NCBI GenBank assembly: GCA_965197635.1
Contig: OZ240218.1
Span: 186,001-250,000 of the forward strand
Length of the DNA stretch: 64,000 nucleotides
From: Bin87 sp965197635
GTDB taxonomy: Bacteria > Chloroflexota > Dehalococcoidia > Lucifugimonadales > UBA3495
Direction of reading: 5' to 3'
Shown: one piece after another, positions 44,841 to 53,114 of the stretch
Numbering within the stretch: the stretch's first letter is position 1
Layout: every line of letters starts with the position of its first letter
The notes under the pieces: model-generated
Told to the model about the DNA's origin: nothing
The model's database searches: none
What the model saw: only the letters and a program-made list of their open reading frames with translations
Program-made: the position numbers and the translations under genes

Positions 44841-44871
44841 CCTGTGCCCTGTCTATTGGCCGCCCGGCCCG
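44841..44871. repeat. 31-bp direct repeat, right copy
   Basis: Same 31 bases as 42361-42391; here they form the natural 3' end of the portal gene (GPGGQ, stop). Confidence 0.9.
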
Positions 44872-46094
44872 TCGCCCCACGGCACCTCCGGCAGGTTGCG
44901 CTCCCGCCGCACCTCGTTGATGGTGAGGACGCCCCGATCCAGCAGCGCCGTCTCGCGCTGCACCCGGTTGTTCTCGTCCTCCTGCAGCGCCTCGATCACC
45001 GACAGGTCGAACTCCACGCACAGCTGCGGATAGCCGAGCTTGGGCAGCAGCATCCGGTTCAGTTGCTCTTCCAGGAACCGCACCTCGGGGACGATGGTGT
45101 TGCGCCAGAACATCCGCTCCGACGCCTGGACGTTGGCGTAGGTGGCCCGCTCGAAGTCGCCCAGCAGCAGCTTGGGCACCCCGTAGGCGCGGCTCACCTC
45201 CTCCAGGCTCCAGCGCAGCCCCTGGATGAAGTCGATGTCCCGGTGGGACAGGCCCAGCGTCTTCACGTCGCGCACCGCCGAGGCCACCGCCGGCCGGCGC
45301 GCGTTGCCCGACCCCTGGTAGCGCATGTCCCAGCGGGCGTAGAACTCCTCCAGCTCCGCCTCGTTCATCTCCTGGTTGGTCAGCAGCAGGAAGTCGGGAC
45401 GCGCTGAGTTGCGCAGCAGGTGCCGGTTAAACGCTAGCCCCTCGTGGCCCATGTCGGCGGACAGCCGCGCCGGCGCCAGGGGAGACAAACCGGCCAGTTC
45501 CTCCAGCGGGTTGAAGTAGCGGAGCCACACGATCTCGTCCGGCGTGTACGCCACCGGCTCGGCGGCCCCGCGATACACGAACCCTCGCACGTACCGCTGC
45601 CGGTCGGGGATGACCACCATCCGGTCGGGACGCAGCGGCCACAGCTCCGGCTCGCCGTCCTCGCCCTGCTCGATGGCCCAGAAGGCCGCGCCCCACAGGC
45701 ACAGGTGCGTCTCCGTCGCCCGCCACAGGTCGGACCGCGTGTGCCACGGGTTCACCCGCTCCAGCAGCCGCGCCGCCGGATGCGACGGCGACACCGCCGC
45801 GCGCCGACCCGAACCGCCGTCCGCCGCCTGGTTCCGGTACACTCGCAGCGGCGGTCTCGTCAGCGCGTCGGCCCGCAGCTTCACCGCCGCGTACACCGAC
45901 GGCGACGTCGCCATGTATCGCCCGTATTCCGTCCGCGCCCAGCCCTGGCCCGGGTCGCCGGTCAACGCCGCAAGGTTGTCCTCCGACGGCAGCCGGTTGG
46001 CCGCTGCCGCCCGATTTGCCCGCTGAACCACCGGCGGCGCCGGCTTGCCTCTATTCGGACGCGCCGCCCGCAGCATCTTGCCCAGTTTTACCAT
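44853..46094 (-). CDS. Phage portal protein (HK97 family)
   Basis: 413 residues. Family hallmarks: SVYAAVKLRADALTRPPLRV, LLERVNPWHTRSDLWRATET, LWPLRPDRMVVIPD and YGVPKLLLGD, with a C-terminus LNRMLLPKLGYPQ. It forms the dodecameric DNA portal of tailed phages. No capsid, protease or tail genes follow, so this is a partial phage module. The last codons lie in the 31-bp repeat. Confidence 0.92.
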   Translation of the reverse strand: MVKLGKMLRAARPNRGKPAPPVVQRANRAAAANRLPSEDNLAALTGDPGQGWARTEYGRYMATSPSVYAAVKLRADALTRPPLRVYRNQAADGGSGRRAAVSPSHPAARLLERVNPWHTRSDLWRATETHLCLWGAAFWAIEQGEDGEPELWPLRPDRMVVIPDRQRYVRGFVYRGAAEPVAYTPDEIVWLRYFNPLEELAGLSPLAPARLSADMGHEGLAFNRHLLRNSARPDFLLLTNQEMNEAELEEFYARWDMRYQGSGNARRPAVASAVRDVKTLGLSHRDIDFIQGLRWSLEEVSRAYGVPKLLLGDFERATYANVQASERMFWRNTIVPEVRFLEEQLNRMLLPKLGYPQLCVEFDLSVIEALQEDENNRVQRETALLDRGVLTINEVRRERNLPEVPWGDGPGGQ

Positions 46095-46117
46095 TTACGA
46101 ATGCCTCCTTTGAGTTG

Positions 46118-46227
46118 GTCAGAAGCAGGATTTTCGGGATTATGCGGATTGGCCGGATTGGGAGATATTGCCGATAAACGTCTCCAATCCCGACAATCCA
46201 TTCCATCTGGTAAATCCTGCTTCTGAC
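46118..46227. repeat. 110-bp hairpin repeat between portal and terminase
   Basis: Outer 16-bp perfect arms (GTCAGAAGCAGGATTT, 46118-46133, and complement 46212-46227) enclose inner near-complementary GGATTG-rich arms. A related GTCAGAATCAGGAT occurs at 49617. Typical non-coding REP/MITE element. Confidence 0.7.
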
Positions 46228-46238
46228 GATGCCTGTAT

Positions 46239-47690
46239 TCAAATGAACAGATCCCGCATCCAGCGCCGTTCCCCGCTGAACGGGTCGTCGCCCAGGAAGG
46301 CCAGCATCAGCGCGTCGGCCTTGTCCGGCGAGGGGAGCCCGCGCCGCTTCATGTCCTCCTTGCTCTCCATCAGCACCTTGCCCCGGCTGTTGAAGCGGTA
46401 GCGCAGCGACGCCAGCTCGGCCATCAGCTCCGCGTCGTGGGGGATGCGGATGTTGCGGGTCTCGAACCGCCGCGCCAGCGTCCAGTACCCTTCCGCGCGC
46501 AGGTTGGCGCAGGCCCGCTCCCGCATCGCTTCGGACGCGCCGTTGACGCCCCGCGCCGGTATGCCCAGGTCCCGCAGGTTGTCCACCACGCCGGCGCCCA
46601 GGCCCACCTCGTCCACGTTGATCCGGTCCGGCTGCAGCTCGTGATAGACGTTCGCCACCAGTCCCGCCAGGCTCGTCGTCGTGATGCTGGGAAACACCCG
46701 GATCTCCTCCACCGCGTTCCCCCGGCGCACCAGCACCACGCTGCGGTCGGGGCCGAACCGGGCCGGGTCCACGCCGATCACCAACGGCCCTTGCTCATCC
46801 TGAGTAGGGGCGAGGCATGCCTCGCCCCTACTGTCCCCCGCTCCACCGTACACCGCCGCCTCGATGTCCGGCACGGCGATCAGGTTGTCCTCGCCCCGCT
46901 CCGGGAACTCCCCCAGGATGCGCGCCCGGTACAGCGGGCTGTTCTCCCCCCAGATGGCCCGCCGTTCCTCCACCCATTCCGCCGTGGTCAGGCCGGGGAT
47001 GACGACGCGACCCCGCGCCACGTTGGGCGACTCCAGCGCCGATATGGTGATGGTGCGGTAGATGCCCCGCTCCCGGTGAAAGGCCCGGTGGAACCCGCCC
47101 GAGGTGGTGGTGGGGTTGCCGATGAGCAGCAGCCTGGTGTTGGCCGAGGTCATCACCGACTCCACCGCCTCGTAGATCGTCTCGTCCACTCCCTCGGCCT
47201 CGTCCACCACCACGAACATATTGGCGCTGTGGAACCCCTGGAACTGGTCGGCGTCGGTGGCCGACAGCCCCAGGGCGTAGCGGTCCTCGGCCAGCTCCCA
47301 CCGCGTGTCCAGCATTTTGCCGCCCAGCGTGTCCGACGCGCGGCGATACAGCGAGTGGATCTGACGCCAGAGCACGTGCCGCACCTGCCGGAAGGTCGGC
47401 GCGGTGCTCAATACGATGGCTGGGTCGTGCTGTTGCAGGTACCACAGCACGGCCACGGCGGCGGTGAAGTCCTTGCCCAATCCGTTGCCCGACTTCACCG
47501 CCACCCGCCGCTCCCGTCGCACCGCCTCCAGCGCCTCGCGCTGCTTCGACCACAGCCGCACGCCCAGCACTTCCTCGGCGAACCGCACCGGGTCCGCCGT
47601 GGTTTCGTCCGCTCCGTCCGCTCCGTCCAGCCCGTCGGCATGGAACGGAGCGCTGCCTGGCCTGGCTGCGTCCGTCCCATGCCGCCCCAC
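46239..47690 (-). CDS. Phage terminase large subunit
   Basis: 483 residues. ATPase: Walker A VKSGNGLGKDFTAAV (about 67), Walker B MFVVVDEAEGVDE. Nuclease domain begins near VIGVDPARFGPDRSVV with acidic residues in place. In the linker, a 30-bp palindromic repeat (46803-46832) is translated in frame as SRGEACLAPT. Packages DNA into capsids. The gene starts 1 bp after the zinc-ribbon gene. Confidence 0.92.
   Translation of the reverse strand: MGRHGTDAARPGSAPFHADGLDGADGADETTADPVRFAEEVLGVRLWSKQREALEAVRRERRVAVKSGNGLGKDFTAAVAVLWYLQQHDPAIVLSTAPTFRQVRHVLWRQIHSLYRRASDTLGGKMLDTRWELAEDRYALGLSATDADQFQGFHSANMFVVVDEAEGVDETIYEAVESVMTSANTRLLLIGNPTTTSGGFHRAFHRERGIYRTITISALESPNVARGRVVIPGLTTAEWVEERRAIWGENSPLYRARILGEFPERGEDNLIAVPDIEAAVYGGAGDSRGEACLAPTQDEQGPLVIGVDPARFGPDRSVVLVRRGNAVEEIRVFPSITTTSLAGLVANVYHELQPDRINVDEVGLGAGVVDNLRDLGIPARGVNGASEAMRERACANLRAEGYWTLARRFETRNIRIPHDAELMAELASLRYRFNSRGKVLMESKEDMKRRGLPSPDKADALMLAFLGDDPFSGERRWMRDLFI
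46803..46832. repeat. GTAGGGGCG palindrome inside the terminase gene
   Basis: A 30-bp perfect palindrome with arms AGTAGGGGCGAGGCA. The length is a multiple of three, so the frame is kept. Same family as the repeats at 28952, 29892 and 57602. Confidence 0.85.
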
Positions 47691-47942
47691 CTACACCCGG
47701 CCGGCCGGGGTCGGCTCGGCCGCCGGGCGGCTCCGCACCGCGGCCACCTGCGCCAGCCGACGCCGGGCCTCCTCCGGCCCGTCCGGCGTGGGCGCCGCGA
47801 TCACGTTCGCCCCGTGGGCGTACCCCGCCGGCGGACTGAACAGAAACCCGCAGTCCCGGCAGCGGTACACCGAATGATCCTCCCCGTCCAGTCGGGCCAG
47901 TTGCAGCAGTCGGTCGGAATTGCAGCGACGACAAATCAACAC
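47691..47942 (-). CDS. Zinc-ribbon protein upstream of terminase
   Basis: 83 residues. CRRCNSDRLLQL and YRCRDCGFLF give a four-Cys zinc ribbon; the rest is Pro/Ala-rich. Small zinc-ribbon proteins next to terminases can act as small-subunit-like DNA-binding factors, but this is inference. Confidence 0.65.
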   Translation of the reverse strand: MLICRRCNSDRLLQLARLDGEDHSVYRCRDCGFLFSPPAGYAHGANVIAAPTPDGPEEARRRLAQVAAVRSRPAAEPTPAGRV

Positions 47943-48191
47943 GTAGTACCTCTCATCTCGTGGCCCAATTTGGCATTTCGCCCGGCCACTTACTTAAACG
48001 CTAAAAGCCAACCACCCCGTCCGTCAATGGCCTACTGTCATAAAAATGAACGTAAGTTCTATTTCGCTCAACCCGTCATCTAACCATCCAGCCTCCCCCT
48101 TTTGACTGCCCGCGCCCGCTCCCGTACAATCAACCCGGCAAGGCTGCGGCCGGCCCAGCCGCCGCCGGCGCCATCATACGGAGCTACCGAC

Positions 48192-48578
48192 ATGGGCGAA
48201 TCCGCCGCCAGCCTGAACCCCTACGTCCTGTACTCCATACTGGGCTTCATCGCCCTGGTGGGAACCGCGATGTTGGGCGCCATGTTCCGCCTGCTGTTCC
48301 TGGTAGGCAAAATGGACGGACGGCTGACCGGCCTGGAGACCGCGTTCGCCGACCTGCGGCAGGACAACGCCACCTTGCGGCAGGGTTACGCCAACCTCCA
48401 GACGAGGATTGACCACATCCAGGAGCAACTCGCCAACCTCCGCGAGCAGGTGGCCGAAAACCGGGGCCTCATCCTCGCCCTCCACGAGCGCATTGACCTG
48501 GTGATGAGCCACCGCCATGACCAAGCCACCGGGAACGTGATACTGACGCCCGCCGTTGCGGACCCCGCCGCCGACTAG
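48192..48578 (+). CDS. Membrane-anchored coiled-coil protein (paralogue 1 of 3)
   Basis: 128 residues from ATG 48192. N-terminal membrane segment (YVLYSILGFIALVGTAMLGA), then coiled coil (GRLTGLETAFADLRQDNATL) and a fixed end ERIDLVMSHRHDQATGNVIL. The other two paralogues end RIDLVMRHRHDAG. Both this gene and the third have the same leader, GGAGCTACCGACATGGGCGA. Function unknown. Confidence 0.65.
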   Translation: MGESAASLNPYVLYSILGFIALVGTAMLGAMFRLLFLVGKMDGRLTGLETAFADLRQDNATLRQGYANLQTRIDHIQEQLANLREQVAENRGLILALHERIDLVMSHRHDQATGNVILTPAVADPAAD

Positions 48579-48633
48579 CCGCCCCCCGTTCATCCCAACC
48601 CGGTCGGCGCCCCGGCCCCAGGAGTCTCCCGCC

Positions 48634-49056
48634 ATGACTGACGTCACCGCCAACGCCTACATCCTCTACGGCTTCCTGGCCTTTCTCGGCCTGGGACAGC
48701 TTGCCCTCTTCGCCGCCATGATCCGCCTGTCCTCGGCCGTGGGCCGGCTGGAGGGCGAAATCAGGGGCATTCGCGGTGAAATCGGCGGCATCCGTGATGA
48801 AATCGGCGGCATTCGCGGTGAAATCGGCGGCATTCGCGGTGAAATCGGCGGCATCCGCGATGAATTCGGCGGCATTCGCGGTGAAATCAGGGGCATTCAC
48901 GCCCGCATCGACCGCTTGCAAGAGCAGGTTTCCAACATTCAGGGCGAACTGCGCCACCTCCACCAGCGCATCGACCTGGTGATGCGTCATCGCCACGACG
49001 CCGGAACCGGCAACGTCGTCCTCACCCCCACCGAGCCGGAACCCGTGGCCGACTAG
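48634..49056 (+). CDS. Membrane-anchored coiled-coil protein with heptad tandem repeats (paralogue 2 of 3)
   Basis: 140 residues from ATG 48634 (CAGGAGT upstream). N-terminal membrane segment (YILYGFLAFLGLGQLALFAA), then seven 7-residue units of type GEIGGIR (48754-48900), then the shared end QRIDLVMRHRHDAGTGNVVL. The 7-residue repeat equals one coiled-coil heptad, so repeat number sets coil length. Confidence 0.65.
   Translation: MTDVTANAYILYGFLAFLGLGQLALFAAMIRLSSAVGRLEGEIRGIRGEIGGIRDEIGGIRGEIGGIRGEIGGIRDEFGGIRGEIRGIHARIDRLQEQVSNIQGELRHLHQRIDLVMRHRHDAGTGNVVLTPTEPEPVAD
48754..48900 (+). repeat. Seven 21-bp tandem repeats
   Basis: Seven consecutive units close to GGTGAAATCGGCGGCATTCG (plus one base), in frame inside the 48634 gene. 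Differences between units are mostly at the third and sixth codon. Confidence 0.9.
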
Positions 49057-49110
49057 CCGCCCGGCCCCGCCAGCCGGCCGCCGCCCGCGCCATCACACGG
49101 AGCTACCGAC

Positions 49111-49524
49111 ATGGGCGAAAACGCCATTCCCGTGCATCCCTACCTCATCTACGCCAGCGTCAGCTTCCTCTTTCTGGTTTTGCTTGCCTTGCTGGTCACC
49201 ACGTCACGGGTCATGTTCATGATAGGCAAAATGGACGGACGACTGACCGGCCTGGAGACCGCGATTGCCGACCTGCGGCAGGACAACGCCACCCTGCGGC
49301 AGGGTCACGCCAACCTCGAGACGAGGATTGACCACCTCGAGACGAGGATTGACCACATCCAGGAGCAACTCGCCAACCTCCGCGAGCAGGTGGCCGAAAA
49401 CCGCGGCCTCCTCCTCGCCCTCCACCAGCGCATTGACCTGGTGATGCGCCACCGCCACGACGCTGGCGCCGGCAGCGTCGTCCTCACCCCCACCGAGCCG
49501 GAACCCGAACCCGTCGCCGATTAA
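49111..49524 (+). CDS. Membrane-anchored coiled-coil protein (paralogue 3 of 3)
   Basis: 137 residues. N-terminal membrane segment (LIYASVSFLFLVLLALLVTT), then MIGKMDGRLTGLETAIADLR, nearly identical to paralogue 1, and a duplicated NLETRIDHLETRIDH. C-terminus HQRIDLVMRHRHDAGAGSVV. A recent duplicate of the 48192 gene, including the leader. Confidence 0.65.
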   Translation: MGENAIPVHPYLIYASVSFLFLVLLALLVTTSRVMFMIGKMDGRLTGLETAIADLRQDNATLRQGHANLETRIDHLETRIDHIQEQLANLREQVAENRGLLLALHQRIDLVMRHRHDAGAGSVVLTPTEPEPEPVAD

Positions 49525-49697
49525 CTGCCCGGCCCACTCACCCCTCATCATCCCGCCAGCGTCGCCATCCCGGCCCGCCAGCGTCATTCTAGGCGCCGCC
49601 CAATGGCCGGTCAGTTGTCAGAATCAGGATGCCCAGGATTGGTGGATTTGCCGGATGCCCCCGCCAAACCGCCAACCAACCCAGGGCGGCGGGCCTT

Positions 49698-49919
49698 TCA
49701 GCGGCCATTCAGCCGGGCCACGCCGGCCCCGCCGGCGAACCCGAGGAGCGCGCCCACCGCGCCTTTCACCAGCCAGTCCGCCAGCTCGACAACCTGCTTT
49801 TGCGCCGGCGCCAACTCCGGGCTGGCCACCCCGGCCTGCCACACCATAATGCTGCCGCCCAACAGCACGAGGGCGAACAGCGCTCCCACTATCACGACGG
49901 GAAAAGCGTAGCTTCTCAT
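49698..49919 (-). CDS. Small two-segment membrane protein (cassette copy 2, gene B)
   Basis: 73 residues; two membrane segments (FPVVIVGALFALVLLGGSIM; WLVKGAVGALLGFAGGAG). Paralogue of the 9306-9542 protein. Its ATG overlaps the stop of the 49916 gene (ATGA), so translation is coupled. Confidence 0.65.
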   Translation of the reverse strand: MRSYAFPVVIVGALFALVLLGGSIMVWQAGVASPELAPAQKQVVELADWLVKGAVGALLGFAGGAGVARLNGR

Positions 49920-50080
49920 GGCCGGTCCTTCTCCTGCTGGCCTGTTGCCGCCCCGCCGCCGGCCGATTTCTCCTTGCCCCGCCGCAAGATGAGATACATC
50001 AGCCCGCCGAAACTGCCCACCAGCAGGAAAAAGCCGGTGAACGCCATCAGCAGCGCCAGTACCATGAATGCCGTGTCCAT
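49916..50080 (-). CDS. Small single-pass membrane protein (cassette copy 2, gene A)
   Basis: 54 residues from ATG 50080 (MDTAFMVLALLMAFTGFFLL). Membrane segment, then RRGKEKSAGGG. Counterpart of the 9560-9706 gene by position, size and layout, though sequence identity is low. Confidence 0.6.
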   Translation of the reverse strand: MDTAFMVLALLMAFTGFFLLVGSFGGLMYLILRRGKEKSAGGGAATGQQEKDRP

Positions 50081-50223
50081 AACTTTTACCCCGGTTGCGT
50101 CTCCTCGTTTCGTGGTCGGTTCGCCGTCCATTATACCCGTACCACCCTCCCCTACCTCACCTCTACGCCGCCGCCCGTCCCGGCACACCCCGTCTGGCCC
50201 TTTTCCCAAAAATCCCTAAAAAA

Positions 50224-50253
50224 TTGCACTAATCCGTAATGTTCCGGTAATAT
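50224..50253 (+). promoter_or_regulatory. Promoter of the surface-protein cluster
   Basis: TTGCAC (50224-50229), 18 bp, TAATAT (50248-50253). It is the only good hexamer pair in the 456-bp gap and gives a leader of about 280 nt. Confidence 0.55.
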
Positions 50254-50536
50254 CACATGGGCTAAAATCAGACAGCAAATGTGTGAACCGACTCTGCCCG
50301 CGCTTGCCGGCCGGCTTCTGAGAGGCCGGGCCCGCCCATGGGCGATAACCAAGGAGGTGGAACCGCCGAACTATAACTCAGCGCGGCAGCAGGCCCCGGC
50401 TTTCCCAATTGGCCGCCCGCGCGTGCAACGATTGAGAAAAGACTGCTTGTACCAAACCGGACCGGAACCGCAGCTTCCGCTGCGGTACGTCCCACCAGGG
50501 CCGATCCCAGTTCGGTCACAAGGAGAGAATGAAGTA
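50254..50536 (+). other. Long structured 5' leader before the surface-protein cluster
   Basis: Reading 5' to 3': GC-rich arms GGCCGGC...GGCCGGG (50310-50332), CGCCCATGGGCG palindrome, an internal AAGGAGGTGG with no start codon close behind, then a perfect 8-bp hairpin ACCGCAGC-TTCC-GCTGCGGT (50467-50486) and finally AAGGAGAG before ATG 50537. I could not match it to a known riboswitch. Confidence 0.45.
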
Positions 50537-53014
50537 ATGAGAACAAAAAATGCAAAAAGGCTCTGGCCCGTGCCGGTGACCTTGGGGGTCATGGCCCTGG
50601 CCGCCCTTCTGGCCTTTGGGCTGATGGCCACCACCGGCGCCCAGCCGGCGGCGGCCCAGGACGCTGATTGTACGATCACAATCAATTCTACCAACGCCGC
50701 CACGAACGAAGAGATCTCCATTGCAGACACGGATTCGGTAACCAGCGGAGAGCAAACGGATTTGTCCTGTGATGCCATGGGCGATATGGCAACGATCAAA
50801 CTGGTCGGACCGGCCGGCAATCCGCCCACTACCGACCCGATCAACGTGTACCTGTTGGTAGAGGACAAGAGCGGAGCCCTCAGTTTCTATGCCAACGACG
50901 ACGTTTGGGTGTCCGTAGACGGCACCGTGATCAATAACATTGCTCTTGAGAAAGGCGACTTTGCAGACACGGACGGTATGATAGCCAAGCCGACCAGGTA
51001 CGGGGAGTTCAACGTCGAGGTCCCTCGCGCCGTGCGTAAGGGCGGTCTCTTTGAGCGCCAGTCCGCTACGCTCACGGTCGGAGGAGCGGGCAAAGTCCAC
51101 TTGTACCTGCCAGCCGATTACGACACGGACATTGTCGAGAAATTCGCCGACACCGACTGTAGCCCCGAATGTGATCCCGATGCGGCGACTAACCCCACCA
51201 GCCCGCCCAACGCGCTGAAGTTCACAAACGCGGTCGGAGCTGTTGACGCTCAGCCCGACGGCGACAGTTCAACTATCGCGATCACTTTCCTGGGCCTGCC
51301 GGCCATCGGTAAGGACAGCGACAATGACCGCAACAAGATCATCGACGACTTCATGCAGTGTACTGAAGACGCAGCTGACACTGACGAGGACTTCGACGAC
51401 GCAACCCTAAACGAGGATGGTATTGAGGCAACTTGTACGCTGAACGGCAGCTCCGACACTGTGGATACTGCCGACACACCGGAAACCCGGTCCAAGCTTC
51501 TGGGAATCAAAGGATCGGGATTGCCTGCGAATGTGATCAACGCTGATGCGGTAACTGCCCTCATTGATGGCAAGACCGCTGAGATTGAGCTTACGGATGA
51601 CACTGATACTTCGGCCACAGTGTTCGTGGTGCTTGAAGACGCGGACGGTGACCCGCTGGACGACACTGACGTCGACTTTGAAATCACCAGTCAACCCAGC
51701 AACGTCTTCACCAGCAGCCGTACTGTGGGCACGGGTACAGCGTCTACGGATGCTTCAAACAATGTCCCGGGCATCAATGCTGCAGCCGATGATGATCCTG
51801 CAGACGCCATTGCTATGCGCGTGATCGACAACCTGCCTACGGATCACGGCTTCCGGATTTCCGTGAAGGTAACGTCCGCCGGCGTGGACATCGGAACGAT
51901 GATCATCACGCGCCACGGCGACGCGGAGACCCTCAAGGCCGCCACGTTCAACATGGCGTGCTTGGATGACGTGGTAGCTGCAACGGGCGACGATCCTGCG
52001 GATTACGGTCCAGCCATGGTTGACTTGGATAACAAGAACTGCGCGGAGACCACCAGGTTTGGCGTCGGCGACGTGATCGTCGTCAAGTCCCACTTGGAAG
52101 ACTCCCTCGGGACCGTAACGGCTGGCGATATCGACGTTGAACTGGCCGACGATTTCGACGACCCGCTGTCCGCTGACGACCCCACTGATAAGTTGGACCA
52201 GGCAGTAGCCGCCAACGTCAACCCGGTGGCGTTTGTGTACGTCGTCGATGAGGACGCCCAACTGGGCGACCACATGATCACCGTCTCCACCGATGAGGAC
52301 GACGTTGAGGACGTGACCCTGACGGTGCAAGTTGCCGGCCCGCCGGCCAGCTACAGCATCGGTGGTCCCATGTACATTCCGCTGGGTGGCTCGGGCACGT
52401 ACACCGTGACCGCCATGGACAAGGAAATGGGAATCCCCGCCCTCACCACGGAGGCCGAGGCCAATGACGATAATCCGCAAAACGACTTGGTCGAAGTTTA
52501 CGTCCAGGGTCTTGTGGACACTCCGCGCGGTGTGGACAGCAACGACATGCTGATGTTGGCTGAAGACACCGGCATGGGCAGCTTCACCATCTACGCGCCG
52601 CGTGACGCGGAGCAGGGTGAGGTGATCCGCATCTTTGTCAGCGAAGGCGACACGGAAGTGGAACTCCCCATCATGTTCGGCATGATGGACGCCGACCCCG
52701 GTATGGATGACGAGCTGACGGCGCCGATGGGCGCTGACGCTTCCCTCTTTGGTGGCAGCAGCATCATCGTGAGGTGGGATCCGGGTTCGGCCCAAAACGC
52801 CGACCTGATCGTTGTTGCGCTGTTCAATGAAGGCGTGACGGCTCTTGCTGACGTCCCCAAGAGTACCCATCCGATCAACCTCGACGCGATGGACGATCCC
52901 GGCACCTACTCGTTCGACAACGTGCCGAGCGGGACGTATAAGGTGGCAGTGGCGTCTGAACGCGATGGTGAGTACAAGGTCAACTTCGCTCCCGAGGTTG
53001 TTACCGTACCGTAA
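50537..53014 (+). CDS. Large secreted Asp/Thr-rich protein
   Basis: 825 residues. Signal peptide: RTKNAKRLWPVPVTLGVMAL, ending near AAAQ-DADC. The mature part is acidic and Asp/Thr-rich with many beta-type segments (SATVFVVLEDADGDPLDDTD; VEVYVQGLVDTPRGVDSNDM) in the style of large surface or S-layer proteins; no anchoring motif is visible at the C-terminus. First gene of a run of secreted proteins; long structured leader. Role inferred only from location and composition. Confidence 0.8.
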   Translation: MRTKNAKRLWPVPVTLGVMALAALLAFGLMATTGAQPAAAQDADCTITINSTNAATNEEISIADTDSVTSGEQTDLSCDAMGDMATIKLVGPAGNPPTTDPINVYLLVEDKSGALSFYANDDVWVSVDGTVINNIALEKGDFADTDGMIAKPTRYGEFNVEVPRAVRKGGLFERQSATLTVGGAGKVHLYLPADYDTDIVEKFADTDCSPECDPDAATNPTSPPNALKFTNAVGAVDAQPDGDSSTIAITFLGLPAIGKDSDNDRNKIIDDFMQCTEDAADTDEDFDDATLNEDGIEATCTLNGSSDTVDTADTPETRSKLLGIKGSGLPANVINADAVTALIDGKTAEIELTDDTDTSATVFVVLEDADGDPLDDTDVDFEITSQPSNVFTSSRTVGTGTASTDASNNVPGINAAADDDPADAIAMRVIDNLPTDHGFRISVKVTSAGVDIGTMIITRHGDAETLKAATFNMACLDDVVAATGDDPADYGPAMVDLDNKNCAETTRFGVGDVIVVKSHLEDSLGTVTAGDIDVELADDFDDPLSADDPTDKLDQAVAANVNPVAFVYVVDEDAQLGDHMITVSTDEDDVEDVTLTVQVAGPPASYSIGGPMYIPLGGSGTYTVTAMDKEMGIPALTTEAEANDDNPQNDLVEVYVQGLVDTPRGVDSNDMLMLAEDTGMGSFTIYAPRDAEQGEVIRIFVSEGDTEVELPIMFGMMDADPGMDDELTAPMGADASLFGGSSIIVRWDPGSAQNADLIVVALFNEGVTALADVPKSTHPINLDAMDDPGTYSFDNVPSGTYKVAVASERDGEYKVNFAPEVVTVP

Positions 53015-53021
53015 CCAGATA

Positions 53022-53064
53022 GCAGTCAGAGATGTCTCCGGCAGGTCCGGGGCGCTCTGACTGC
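53022..53064 (+). terminator. Hairpin after the first surface-protein gene
   Basis: GCAGTCAGAG and CTCTGACTGC form a perfect 10-bp stem around a 23-nt loop, right after the stop codon; no T-run. May reduce read-through to the next gene. Confidence 0.5.
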
Positions 53065-53090
53065 ACACGGCGACAACCGGCAGCAACGAC

Positions 53091-53107
53091 AATCTCACAA
53101 GGAGATT
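53091..53107 (+). promoter_or_regulatory. Hairpin covering the ribosome binding site (copy 1)
   Basis: AATCTC and GAGATT pair around ACAAG; the AAGGAG site lies in the loop and 3' arm, 7 nt before ATG 53115. The same structure occurs at 54980-54995. Confidence 0.55.
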
Positions 53108-53114
53108 CTCACAA

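Noticed and set aside
46437..48083. 548-codon plus-strand frame opposite the terminase
   Set aside because: Arg/Pro/His-rich shadow; terminase motifs lie on the minus strand.
48754..48900. Tandem repeats as a CRISPR array
   Set aside because: Units are contiguous 21-mers without spacers and are in frame inside a gene.
50254..50536. Leader as cobalamin, SAM or cyclic-di-GMP riboswitch
   Set aside because: None of the conserved core sequences of these classes could be found.
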